Positions 6,296 to 13,068 of a stretch of 20,357 nucleotides of DNA are shown here, piece by piece; positions within the stretch are counted from its first letter, which is position 1, and each line of letters starts with the position of its first letter. A program made the translations under genes and the position numbers. The stretch covers positions 1-20,357 of the IMG/VR virus record IMGVR_UViG_3300020034_000076. One strand, given 5' to 3'. Source of the DNA: a virus. The notes under the pieces are model-generated. The model was not told the origin of the DNA. It saw only the letters and a list, made by a program, of their open reading frames with translations, and made no database searches.

Positions 6296-8234
6296 TTTCA
6301 GCGGTTACGCCACGAAGGTCGGTCTCAAGTGCTCCGACGGACGAACCATCATGCCCGACGCGTTCAAGGACATGGACGGCAAAACGGTTCCGCTTGTTTG
6401 GCAGCATACGCACGACGAGCCCTCCAACATTCTCGGCCACGCAGTGTTCGAAGCTCGTGATGACGGCCTGTACTCCTACGGCTTCTTCAACGAGACGCCG
6501 GCTGGACTCACCGCCAAGGCCTTGGTTCACCACAAGGACATCACGGCGCTGTCGATCTGGGCGAACAAGCTGCTTGAGCGCAGCGGCCAGGTCTTCCACG
6601 GCATCGTTCGGGAACTCAGCCTGGTTCTTTCAGGTGCAAACCCGGGGGCGTTCATCGACAACGTCAATCTCGAGCATGGTGACGGAACTACGTCGCGTCT
6701 CGACGACGAGGTCGTCATCTCTATCGGTGAGCAGGAACTCGACTTCGAACTCGAGCACGCTGACTCCACGGATTCCTCAGGCCCGACCGTCCAGGACATC
6801 TACGACGGTATGTCGCCCGAGGAGAAGGCCGTCGTCCACTACATGGTCGGCGTAGCACTTGAAGGTCAGGGAGATTCCGCATCGCATTCGGATCTGGACG
6901 ACGCTGACGAAGACAACGACGAGGCCGACGACGAGGACAACCTCGCTCATCAGGAAGGAACCAACGTGACACGGAACGTCTTTGACCAGATCGCCGGCGC
7001 GTCAACCCAGGAGCGTCAGCACCTGACCCGCGACCAGATCAAGACCATCATCGCCGACGGCAAGCGGCTGGGCTCTCTGAAGGAAGCCTTCCTCGCGCAC
7101 GTCGACGACTATGGCATCCAGAACATCGACTACCTCTTCCCAGACGCCAAGACGATCGCCGATTCCCCGGAATTCGTTAGCCGGCGGATGGAGTGGGTGA
7201 CCACGGTCATCAACGGCTCCAAGCACACCCCATTCTCCCGCATCAAGAGCATTTCGGCAGACATCACGCTCGACACCGCCCGCGCCAAGGGTTACGTCAA
7301 GACGACGATGAAGAAGGAAGAGTTCTTCGCTCTGTCGAAGCGTGTCACCACGCCGACGACCATCTACAAGAAGCAGAAGCTTGACCGTGATGACATCATC
7401 GATATCACGGACCTGGACGTCGTGGCTTGGCTCAAGGCTGAAATGCGCGTCATGCTCGACGAGGAAATCGCCCGTGCCGGCCTGCTCGGCGACGGTCGTG
7501 AGGTTGACGACGAGGACAAGATCCCCGAGGCTAACATCCGCCCCATCGCGTACGACGACGACTTCTACGCACACCAGGTCACGATCCCGGCCAACACGGT
7601 TGGTGACTCGCTGGTCGAGGCTATCGTTCGCGCGCGTCCGTTCTACCGCGGTGCCGGCAACCCGACGATGTTCTGCACCGAGGACTTCCTCACGGACCTG
7701 CTCCTGATCAAGGACGCAGTTCAGCGCCGGATCTACCCGACGGCAACGGACCTCGCGGCAGCTCTGCGGGTTTCCAACATCGTCACGGTTCCGGTCATGG
7801 AGGATCTGACTACGGACGGCGGAGACCTTCTCTGCATCCTGGTCAACATGTCCGATTACACCTTCGGCTCAGACCAGGGCGGTCAGGTGTCGATGTTCGA
7901 TGACTTCGACATCGACTACAACCAGTACAAGTACCTGATCGAGGGCCGCATGTCGGGCGCTCTGACCAAGTACAAGACGGCTCTCGTGTTCTCGCGTGGC
8001 GCCGGCACTCTGGTTGCTGCCGTGACCGCTCCGACCTTCGTTACGAGCACGGGCGTCGCAACCCTGCCCGCGGTGACCGGTGTCGTCTGGAAGATGGACG
8101 GCGTTACCAAGTCGTCTGGTGCTCAGACCGCAATCGCGGCCGGTGCGACCACCGTGGTGACGGCAGAACCCGCTTCGGGTTACTACTTCCACCACAACAT
8201 CCTCACCGACTGGACGTTCACTCGCGACGCGTAA
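6276..8234 (+). CDS. Prohead protease fused to HK97-fold major capsid protein with C-terminal Ig-like module
   Basis: A 652-residue continuous ORF. Residues 1-135 resemble S78-type prohead protease: H44 in LVWQH and S115 in RELSLVLSGANPGA fit the His and Ser catalytic sites. Residues 155-230 form a helical then very acidic linker (DDADEDNDEADDEDN) that could act as scaffold or delta domain. Residues 231-580 are the capsid protein, with recognisable YVKTTMKKEEFFALSKR, KKQKLDRDDIIDITDLD and MLDEEIARAGLLGDGR segments. The last 70 residues are a beta-rich Ig-like domain, probably exposed on the capsid surface. AAGGAGA lies before the ATG. Codons are strongly biased to C- or G-ending forms, as expected for the most abundant protein. 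Separate capsid protein could come from an internal start at 6966 or from self-cleavage. Confidence 0.92.
   Translation: MGVTKADFSGYATKVGLKCSDGRTIMPDAFKDMDGKTVPLVWQHTHDEPSNILGHAVFEARDDGLYSYGFFNETPAGLTAKALVHHKDITALSIWANKLLERSGQVFHGIVRELSLVLSGANPGAFIDNVNLEHGDGTTSRLDDEVVISIGEQELDFELEHADSTDSSGPTVQDIYDGMSPEEKAVVHYMVGVALEGQGDSASHSDLDDADEDNDEADDEDNLAHQEGTNVTRNVFDQIAGASTQERQHLTRDQIKTIIADGKRLGSLKEAFLAHVDDYGIQNIDYLFPDAKTIADSPEFVSRRMEWVTTVINGSKHTPFSRIKSISADITLDTARAKGYVKTTMKKEEFFALSKRVTTPTTIYKKQKLDRDDIIDITDLDVVAWLKAEMRVMLDEEIARAGLLGDGREVDDEDKIPEANIRPIAYDDDFYAHQVTIPANTVGDSLVEAIVRARPFYRGAGNPTMFCTEDFLTDLLLIKDAVQRRIYPTATDLAAALRVSNIVTVPVMEDLTTDGGDLLCILVNMSDYTFGSDQGGQVSMFDDFDIDYNQYKYLIEGRMSGALTKYKTALVFSRGAGTLVAAVTAPTFVTSTGVATLPAVTGVVWKMDGVTKSSGAQTAIAAGATTVVTAEPASGYYFHHNILTDWTFTRDA
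6953..6968 (+). promoter_or_regulatory. Possible internal ribosome-binding site and GTG start for free capsid protein
   Basis: GGAAGGAA (6953-6960) lies five to six bases before an in-frame GTG at 6966, codon 231 of the protease-capsid fusion. This is exactly where the acidic linker ends and capsid-like sequence (TRNVFDQIAG) begins. Initiation here would yield a 422-residue major capsid protein without the protease. The spacing and location are seen directly. Use of the site is inference. Confidence 0.45.
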
Positions 8235-8243
8235 GGATGGTAG

Positions 8244-8579
8244 ATGGCAAAGTTCTTCGGTGCCATCGGCTACGGCGAACCTATTCTGACAGCACCTGGT
8301 GTCTGGACGAATGATATTGTCGAGTTTAATTACTACGGTGATATCACTCGTCTAGCTACTAAGAACCAGGCGGGGGATCAGGTTAACGACGATCTTATTC
8401 CCCAGCATCAGATCAGTATCGTCGCAGACGCATACGCCAACGAACATTTTTATGCCATTCGCTATGTCAGCTGGGCGGGGACGTTGTGGACTGTCTCGAC
8501 GGTCGAAGTACAACGTCCCCGCCTTCTGTTGAGGTTGGGAGGTGTCTATAATGGACCGAAGGCCCCTCCTCCAGGCTAG
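8244..8579 (+). CDS. Neck / head-completion type protein
   Basis: A 111-residue protein rich in beta strands. The patterns YYGDITRL, GDQVNDDL, QISIVADAYANEHFYAIRYV and VEVQRPRLLLRLGGVYNG are characteristic, as I recall, of a small conserved phage protein encoded directly after the capsid gene in this type of module. Its position and size fit a head-closure or head-tail joining protein, but I cannot name a proven function. AAGGA (8233-8237) precedes the ATG, nine bases after the capsid stop. Its 3' third contains a strong RNA hairpin (8474-8523), and the end overlaps the next gene by 29 bases. Confidence 0.8.
   Translation: MAKFFGAIGYGEPILTAPGVWTNDIVEFNYYGDITRLATKNQAGDQVNDDLIPQHQISIVADAYANEHFYAIRYVSWAGTLWTVSTVEVQRPRLLLRLGGVYNGPKAPPPG
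8474..8523 (+). promoter_or_regulatory. Strong 14-bp perfect hairpin inside the neck gene
   Basis: GGCGGGGACGTTGT at 8474-8487 is perfectly complementary to ACAACGTCCCCGCC at 8510-8523, with G-U closing pairs on both sides and a 22-base loop that itself contains TCGAC/GTCGA. It lies about 14 bases before the ribosome-binding site of the next gene. There is no following T-run, so a simple intrinsic terminator is unlikely. RNA processing, pausing or control of the downstream start are possible. Structure seen; function unknown. Confidence 0.6.
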
Positions 8580-8856
8580 CCTCGAGGCTCTTCTGGGTAG
8601 TGCGTATGTATATTTCCAACCTCCTAGCAATGTGCAGATGCAGTACCCGTGCATAGTCTATCAACGAGACCTCGCGCGGACTGGGTTCGCTGACGATATT
8701 CCGTATCGCTACACACAGCGATACCAGGTGACCGTAATTGCTCTGGATCCGGATAACGATATTCGGGGCAAGGTCGCGGCTTTGCCGTTATGCGCCTACA
8801 GTAGGGGCTTTGCGGCGAACGATCTCAACCACGACGTCTATGAACTATATTACTAA
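8551..8856 (+). CDS. Neck / tail-terminator type protein
   Basis: A protein of about 101 residues. An N-terminal helix (RRPLLQASLEALLG) is followed by VYFQPPSNVQMQYPCIVYQRD, PYRYTQRYQVTVIALDPDNDI and LNHDVYELYY, a pattern I associate with small phage proteins placed between the head-completion gene and the major tail protein. It probably acts as tail terminator or tail-completion protein at the head-tail joint. That role is inferred from position and size. ATG at 8551 is chosen because GGGAGGTG (8537-8544) is correctly spaced; GTG at 8542 lies inside that site. The first codons overlap the end of the previous gene by 29 bases. Confidence 0.8.
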   Translation: MDRRPLLQASLEALLGSAYVYFQPPSNVQMQYPCIVYQRDLARTGFADDIPYRYTQRYQVTVIALDPDNDIRGKVAALPLCAYSRGFAANDLNHDVYELYY

Positions 8857-8865
8857 GGAGTGCAC

Positions 8866-9729
8866 ATGACCAAGCTTGCTTGGGACCAGACTGGCGCACG
8901 TCTCTACGAGACTGGTGTCAATCAGGGCGTTCTCTACATTCCGGACGGATCCGGCGTGTACAGCGATGGTTATGCTTGGAACGGTCTGACGACCGTCACC
9001 GAGTCGCCATCAGGCGCGGAAGCAAACCCGCAGTACGCGGACAACATCAAGTACCTCAACCTCATCTCGGCGGAGCAGTTCGGCGCTACGGTGGAGGCTT
9101 TCACCTTCCCGGCCGAGTTCGCGCAGTGTGATGGTACGGCTACGCCGACTCCCGGCGTCTCTCTCGGCCAGCAGTCCCGCAAGACGTTCGGTCTGTGCTA
9201 CAAGACCCGGCTCGGCAACGATCTTCTGGGTACGGACTACGGTTACAAGCTGCACCTAGTCTACGGCGCGACCGCGGCCCCGTCTGAGAAGGCGTACGCC
9301 ACGATCAATGACTCACCTGAGGCCCTCTCGTTCAGCTGGGAGCTCACCACCACTCCGGTGGACGTCCCGGGTTTCAAGCCGACCGCCAGCATGACCATCG
9401 ACTCGACGCTTGTCGACGCCGACGCTCTGGCCACTCTCGAGGATGTCCTCTACGGTACCGAAGGTCAGGACCCGCGTCTGCCGTTGCCGGCCGAGGTCAT
9501 CGCTCAGTTCGCTGACACCGTCACCGAGGTCACCCCGGCCAAGCCGTCGTTTGCGGCGAACGTCATCACGATCCCGGTCATCACCGGTGTCACCTACAAG
9601 ATCGATGGCGTTACCAAGACCGGTACCGTCACGATCACCGAAGACGTCATCGTCAACGCCGTTCCTGTCTCGGGCTACAAGTTCCCGCCCGTCACGGACA
9701 CGGACTGGCTGTTCGTCTACGCCCCGTAA
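8866..9729 (+). CDS. Major tail (tube) protein with C-terminal Ig-like module
   Basis: A 287-residue tail-tube subunit. Residues 1-215 have the tube-protein pattern: [53 protein letters not shown] and [15 protein letters not shown]. Residues 222-287 form an Ig-like module ([20 protein letters not shown] ... SGYKF ... TDTDWLF) very like the end of the capsid protein, presumably decorating the outside of the tail. ATG at 8866 follows AAGGAG (8855-8860); GTG at 8860 overlaps that site. Codon use is strongly C/G-ending, like the capsid gene and unlike the following genes, consistent with very high expression. A paralogue lacking this module is encoded at 10316. Confidence 0.93.
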   Translation: MTKLAWDQTGARLYETGVNQGVLYIPDGSGVYSDGYAWNGLTTVTESPSGAEANPQYADNIKYLNLISAEQFGATVEAFTFPAEFAQCDGTATPTPGVSLGQQSRKTFGLCYKTRLGNDLLGTDYGYKLHLVYGATAAPSEKAYATINDSPEALSFSWELTTTPVDVPGFKPTASMTIDSTLVDADALATLEDVLYGTEGQDPRLPLPAEVIAQFADTVTEVTPAKPSFAANVITIPVITGVTYKIDGVTKTGTVTITEDVIVNAVPVSGYKFPPVTDTDWLFVYAP

Positions 9730-9744
9730 GTCCATTCATGAGAG

Positions 9745-9859
9745 GAGACCAGAGAATGCTCGAAGTTTCAGTTCCTATGTCGGAATCGTTTGACGAAGCG
9801 AACAGCGAATTCGTAATCGCTACAGTATTCGTTCTAGAGCTAGAGCATTCTCTGGTCTC
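9745..9859 (+). promoter_or_regulatory. 17-bp perfect inverted repeat enclosing the chaperone start codon
   Basis: GAGACCAGAGAATGCTC at 9745-9761 is perfectly complementary to GAGCATTCTCTGGTCTC at 9843-9859, separated by 81 bases. The left arm contains the 3' end of the ribosome-binding site (AGGAG 9743-9747) and the ATG at 9756-9758. In mRNA the stem would block initiation of the tail assembly chaperone. The right arm is coding (LEHSLVSL). With equal base frequencies, my rough arithmetic expects about one such repeat per ten thousand windows of this size. Confidence 0.7.
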
Positions 9860-10301
9860 ACTGTCAAAATGGGAGTCTTTCTACGAAAAGCCGTTCTTGG
9901 GCAACGAGAAGAAGACTTCTGAAGAGACTCTTTGGTACATCAAGGCCATGGCTTTAGACCAAAAAGTGCCTCCGGAGGTTTTCCAGAATCTTTCCAGCGA
10001 GAACATCGATGCGATTAATACTTACATCGGTGCGAAGATGACCGCAACGTGGTTCGCTGAAGACAAGAACGCTAAACCTAATCGCGAAGTGATAACTGCT
10101 GAGCTCATGTACTACTGGATGATTGCTCTTGGGATCCCATTCGAGTGTCAGCACTGGCATTTGGAGCGACTGATAACTCTTATCAGAGTTTGCAATGTCA
10201 AGAATTCACCCAAGAAGAAGAATTCCCCAACAAGAGATTCCATCGCTCAGCGAAATGCACTCAACGAACAACGAAAAGCTCAAATGGGAACTAGCGGATG
10301 A
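9756..10301 (+). CDS. Tail assembly chaperone
   Basis: A 181-residue protein matching the family of tail assembly chaperones that coat the tape measure before tube polymerisation. Recognisable segments are [56 protein letters not shown] and [19 protein letters not shown]. It lies between the tube protein and the tape measure, as expected. ATG at 9756 follows AGGAG (9743-9747). An in-frame ATG at 9738 lacks a ribosome-binding site. The start codon is buried in a 17-bp inverted repeat. No classical -1 slippery heptamer or downstream overlapping frame is seen at the 3' end, and only 14 bases separate it from the next gene. The G/GT frameshifted form of lambda-like phages is therefore not evident. 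The gene is more A/T-ending in codon use than the preceding tube gene. Confidence 0.88.
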   Translation: MLEVSVPMSESFDEANSEFVIATVFVLELEHSLVSLSKWESFYEKPFLGNEKKTSEETLWYIKAMALDQKVPPEVFQNLSSENIDAINTYIGAKMTATWFAEDKNAKPNREVITAELMYYWMIALGIPFECQHWHLERLITLIRVCNVKNSPKKKNSPTRDSIAQRNALNEQRKAQMGTSG

Positions 10302-10315
10302 GAGGCGGAAGTTAA

Positions 10316-11107
10316 ATGCCAAGACTTAACTGGGGCGCCGCCGGCGCGCGTTTCTTCGAGGTTGGTGTTGATCGTGGAGTTCTATTCGTCCCAGGACAAG
10401 ACGGTGTCGCCTGGTCAGGTCTAATTTCGGTTGCAGAAAAAAGCTCCGGAGGTGATCCTGACGCGTACTACGTAGATGGCGTCAAGTTCCAGAACATTCC
10501 AGCTCCGGAGGAATTCGAGGCAACTATTAACGCCTTCACTTATCCGGATCTGTTCGCTGTTTGCGATGGAACCACGCGAGTACGTCCTGGGTTGTTTATT
10601 AATCAGCAACCCCGTCAATCGTTCAGTCTTTCCTACCGGACTCGAATCGGTAATGACTTGGATGGTGTCGATCATGCCTACAAGATTCATATTGTCTACA
10701 ATGCTCTGGCGGCCCCGTCAGATCGAGACAACAAGTCTCTGGGCGATTCGAGCGATCCGTCTGACTTCACTTGGGATATTACGACTCTTCCTCCGGCGGT
10801 TTCGGGATACCGACGTTCCGGACATATCGTAGTTGATTCTCGTTACGCAGGACCGAACGTTATGTCCGCTCTCGAGGATGTTATTTATGGAACAGACACC
10901 AACCCAGCCGCACTTCCGACGCTGGCCGATCTGGTCACCATATTTGACACCAACGCGACACTTACTATCACGGATAATGGCGATGGTACATTTACCGCCG
11001 AAGGCCCGAACGACGTAGTGGTCATGCTTGACTCGACACATTACTCGATCACCGCCGATTCTGTCATCGACAACGGCGACGACACATTCACGCTCAGTTC
11101 CGAATAG
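10316..11107 (+). CDS. Second tail-tube paralogue with distinct C-terminal module
   Basis: A 263-residue protein clearly homologous to the major tail protein at 8866. Shared landmarks in order are GARFFEVGVDRGVLFVP, FEATINAFTYPDLFAVCDGT, LSYRTRIGNDLDGVDHAYKI, AAPSD and ALEDVIYGTD. Its C-terminus, from about residue 212, is different: two copies of a DNGDGTF / DNGDDTF pattern around VVVMLDSTHYSI, a beta-rich module. Codon use is less biased than in the first copy, and the ribosome-binding site (GGCGGAAG) is weaker, so it is probably made in smaller amounts. It could cap the tube, form the part nearest the tip, or provide a host-contact subunit. These are inferences. Confidence 0.87.
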   Translation: MPRLNWGAAGARFFEVGVDRGVLFVPGQDGVAWSGLISVAEKSSGGDPDAYYVDGVKFQNIPAPEEFEATINAFTYPDLFAVCDGTTRVRPGLFINQQPRQSFSLSYRTRIGNDLDGVDHAYKIHIVYNALAAPSDRDNKSLGDSSDPSDFTWDITTLPPAVSGYRRSGHIVVDSRYAGPNVMSALEDVIYGTDTNPAALPTLADLVTIFDTNATLTITDNGDGTFTAEGPNDVVVMLDSTHYSITADSVIDNGDDTFTLSSE

Positions 11108-11119
11108 AGAGGAGACCTA

Positions 11120-11995
11120 ATGGCTACCGTTGATGTATTTACTGCCGACGCAACACAAGCGATTCTGGATGGAACAATCGTCGATGCTACTATCGATGGT
11201 TCAGGTCATCTTATCCTGACGACCCACGATGGCACTCCAATCGACGCCGGAGCTATTCGCGGCTCATTCGACGCTGCTACGACTTCTGCAGCCGGCGTCG
11301 TCGAACTTGCAACAGATGCTGAGGCCATTGCAGGAACCGACGCGACTCTGGCAGTTACTCCACATGCTCTAGCTGCTGTTACCGGCCCAATGAACACCAC
11401 CATATCTGGGAAACAAACAGCAGATGCGGATTTGACCACGATCGCCGGACTCACGGCTACTACAGACAATGTTATTCAGTCTGTCGGTGGATCGTGGGCC
11501 TCTCGCACGATGGCTCAGATGAAGGCTGTAATGTCCCTTGTGAAGGGTGACGTTGGTCTGGGCAATGTGGATAACACAACGGACGTTGGTAAACCTGTAA
11601 GTACGCTTCAGGCGGCCGCTGATGCTCTCAAGGCAAACATCGCAAGTCCGACGTTCACGGGCGTAGTTACTGCCCCAAAAATCGTCGGTCCACATGCGGC
11701 TTTGACAGACATTGTCGTCGACGCATCGCTTGGAAACAACTTCCGAGTGACTCTTGGTGGTAACCGGACTCTAGGTGCACCGTCAAATCTTACCGATGAC
11801 CAGATCCTCACGTTCGAGATCCTGCAGGACGCAACGGGTTCTAGGACGTTGGCCTACAACGCCGTCTATGCGTTCGGAACCGATATTCCCTCTCCGACTC
11901 TGACCACGACGGCTAGTAAGCGCGACTTCCTGACGTTCAAGTATAACAGCACCGCAGGGAAGCTGTACTGCCTTGGTGTTCTAAAGGGGTACTAA
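11120..11995 (+). CDS. Tail-fibre-like / minor tail protein
   Basis: A 291-residue protein assembled from fibre-type pieces. The N-terminal segment is DGTIVDATIDGSGHLILTTH. A phage tail-fibre repeat of the form AAGVVELATDAEAIAGTD...AVTPHALA covers residues 57-88. The shaft motif GLGNVDNTTDVGKPVS is at 146-161, and SPTFTGVVTAP follows at 176-186. A beta-rich C-terminal domain from about residue 205 contains LGGNRTLGAPSNLTDDQILTF and ends GKLYCLGVLKGY. Such repeats normally belong to trimeric fibres that bind the host surface. It is encoded between the second tube protein and the tape measure rather than after the baseplate genes, which is unusual. GAGGAGACCTA precedes the ATG. Confidence 0.82.
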   Translation: MATVDVFTADATQAILDGTIVDATIDGSGHLILTTHDGTPIDAGAIRGSFDAATTSAAGVVELATDAEAIAGTDATLAVTPHALAAVTGPMNTTISGKQTADADLTTIAGLTATTDNVIQSVGGSWASRTMAQMKAVMSLVKGDVGLGNVDNTTDVGKPVSTLQAAADALKANIASPTFTGVVTAPKIVGPHAALTDIVVDASLGNNFRVTLGGNRTLGAPSNLTDDQILTFEILQDATGSRTLAYNAVYAFGTDIPSPTLTTTASKRDFLTFKYNSTAGKLYCLGVLKGY

Positions 11996-11996
11996 C

Positions 11997-12680
11997 ATGG
12001 CAACCCCACCCACCTTAGTCGGATATACCTCCGGGGGATTTACCGGCACAACTTCTCCAAAAACAGCTAGTGTAACGGTTGCTGTTGGAGATGAGCTTGT
12101 TTGTGTCGGCACAACCGAGAACAACTCCACGACTCTGGCCACGCCAACCGGTGGAACCAGTATCACCTGGACACTCAAGGCGTCTTTGACTGGAACGAAC
12201 TTAGCTCCGGTTTATATTTGGACCGCGCCAGTCACATCTGCGCAAACCTTTAGCGTCAGCGTTGGTAGAAGTAGTGGCACCGGCGAGACCGGTATGGGAG
12301 TCTTTGTCTGGCGTAATCACAATGGTGTCGGAGCGGCTAACACGGCGACCGGTACTACTGGAACTCCGTCAGTTGGTTTGACTACCACCGCGGACAACAG
12401 CGCAATCGTGACCGTTAACGGCGACTGGGAAACTGTCGATGGCTCGGCTCGTACTTGGCTAACCATCAACGGCTCCGGTCCCACGAACGATACATATGCC
12501 GCTGGATCCTCTTCTTACTATGTAGCGCATTATTCCGACGCAGGAGCTACGGGGGCAAAGACAGTGGGGATGTCTACTCCAGCAGGTCAGCATTGGCAAA
12601 TCGCTGCGGTCGAAATCAAGGGCGTGGCTTCAGGAGCAGGCGTTCAGAAAAGCGGAGGATTCTTCGGCGCGATCTCGTAG
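11997..12680 (+). CDS. Beta-rich putative virion surface protein
   Basis: A 227-residue protein with no enzymatic motif. It is dominated by Thr, Gly, Ser and Val in alternating beta-strand patterns (TASVTVAVGDELVCVG, TFSVSVGRSSGTGETGMGVFVW, NSAIVTVNGDWETVDG, HWQIAAVEIKG), suggesting a jelly-roll or lectin-like sandwich. It has a short Gly/Ser-rich linker and tail KSGGFFGAIS. The start lies one base after the fibre gene stop, with AAAGGGG (11983-11989) seven bases upstream. Its direct pairing with a fibre-like gene suggests a tail-attached adhesin or decoration protein. I do not recognise the family with certainty. Confidence 0.78.
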   Translation: MATPPTLVGYTSGGFTGTTSPKTASVTVAVGDELVCVGTTENNSTTLATPTGGTSITWTLKASLTGTNLAPVYIWTAPVTSAQTFSVSVGRSSGTGETGMGVFVWRNHNGVGAANTATGTTGTPSVGLTTTADNSAIVTVNGDWETVDGSARTWLTINGSGPTNDTYAAGSSSYYVAHYSDAGATGAKTVGMSTPAGQHWQIAAVEIKGVASGAGVQKSGGFFGAIS

Positions 12681-12720
12681 AGGAGCCATAGTGATATTTG
12701 TAAAAGTACTTGGCTCCTTT
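12679..12720 (+). promoter_or_regulatory. Short hairpin covering the ribosome-binding site of the gp10-like gene
   Basis: AGGAGCCA at 12681-12688 pairs with TGGCTCCT at 12711-12718 and is extended by a G-U and an A-U pair at the base. The paired AGGAG is the ribosome-binding site, and the GTG start (12691) falls in the 22-base loop. The perfect stem is only 8 bp, so chance remains possible. Confidence 0.4.
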
Positions 12721-13068
12721 GACAAGACGAATGCTTTCTTGAACTCCATGGCTAAACTCGACATCGCCGGCGTGATGGATTCTTGTGGTCGAGAAGGGGT
12801 TACTGCTCTCGAAGCGGCGACTCCTCTCGACTCGGGATTGGCAGCCCGATCGTGGTTCTACGAGGTGACTATATCTGATGGGTTGTATACCATCGCGTGG
12901 TCCAACTCAGACGTCGAGAGTGGCTTCCCAGTTGCAGTCATGCTTCAGTACGGCTACGCAACTGGCACCGGAGGTTACGTCCAAGGCAGGGACTACATCA
13001 ATCCTGCTATCAAACCGATATTTGACCAAATCGCAGACAAGGTGTGGAAGGCGGTGACCTCAGCATGA
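12691..13068 (+). CDS. HK97 gp10-like tail/neck protein
   Basis: A 125-residue protein of the HK97 gp10-like family, small proteins at the head-tail joint or in tail completion. Family landmarks are TALEAATPLDSGLAARSWFYEV, YTIAWSNSDVESGFPVAVMLQYG and GTGGYVQGRDYINPAIKPIFDQIADKVWKA. It starts with GTG at 12691, five bases after AGGAG, and its stop overlaps the tape measure start as ATGA. Its place just before the tape measure, rather than next to the other neck genes, fits what I remember of several Gram-positive phages. The ribosome-binding site may be partly hidden in a short hairpin. Confidence 0.87.
   Translation: MIFVKVLGSFDKTNAFLNSMAKLDIAGVMDSCGREGVTALEAATPLDSGLAARSWFYEVTISDGLYTIAWSNSDVESGFPVAVMLQYGYATGTGGYVQGRDYINPAIKPIFDQIADKVWKAVTSA

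Noticed and set aside
8524-8552. TATAAT at 8547-8552 as a promoter -10 element
   Set aside because: It overlaps the start codon, no acceptable -35 element lies 16-18 bases upstream, and the sequence is explained by ribosome-binding site spacer plus ATG.
8573-8589. Overlapping palindromes AGGCTAGCCT and AGCCTCGAGGCT at the end of the first neck gene
   Set aside because: Short, inside codons of the next gene, and easily produced by chance. They may add structure near the stronger hairpin at 8474-8523 but do not stand alone.
10190-10320. Possible programmed frameshift at the end of the tail assembly chaperone, as in lambda G/GT
   Set aside because: No in-phase X-XXY-YYZ heptamer is visible in the A-rich end, and only 14 bases separate the stop from the next gene, leaving no extension frame.
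11983-12017. Hairpin between AAAGGGGT and ACCCCACCCACCTTAG around the 11997 start
   Set aside because: Only five contiguous pairs with gaps. Proline and threonine codons just after the start make such complementarity likely by chance.
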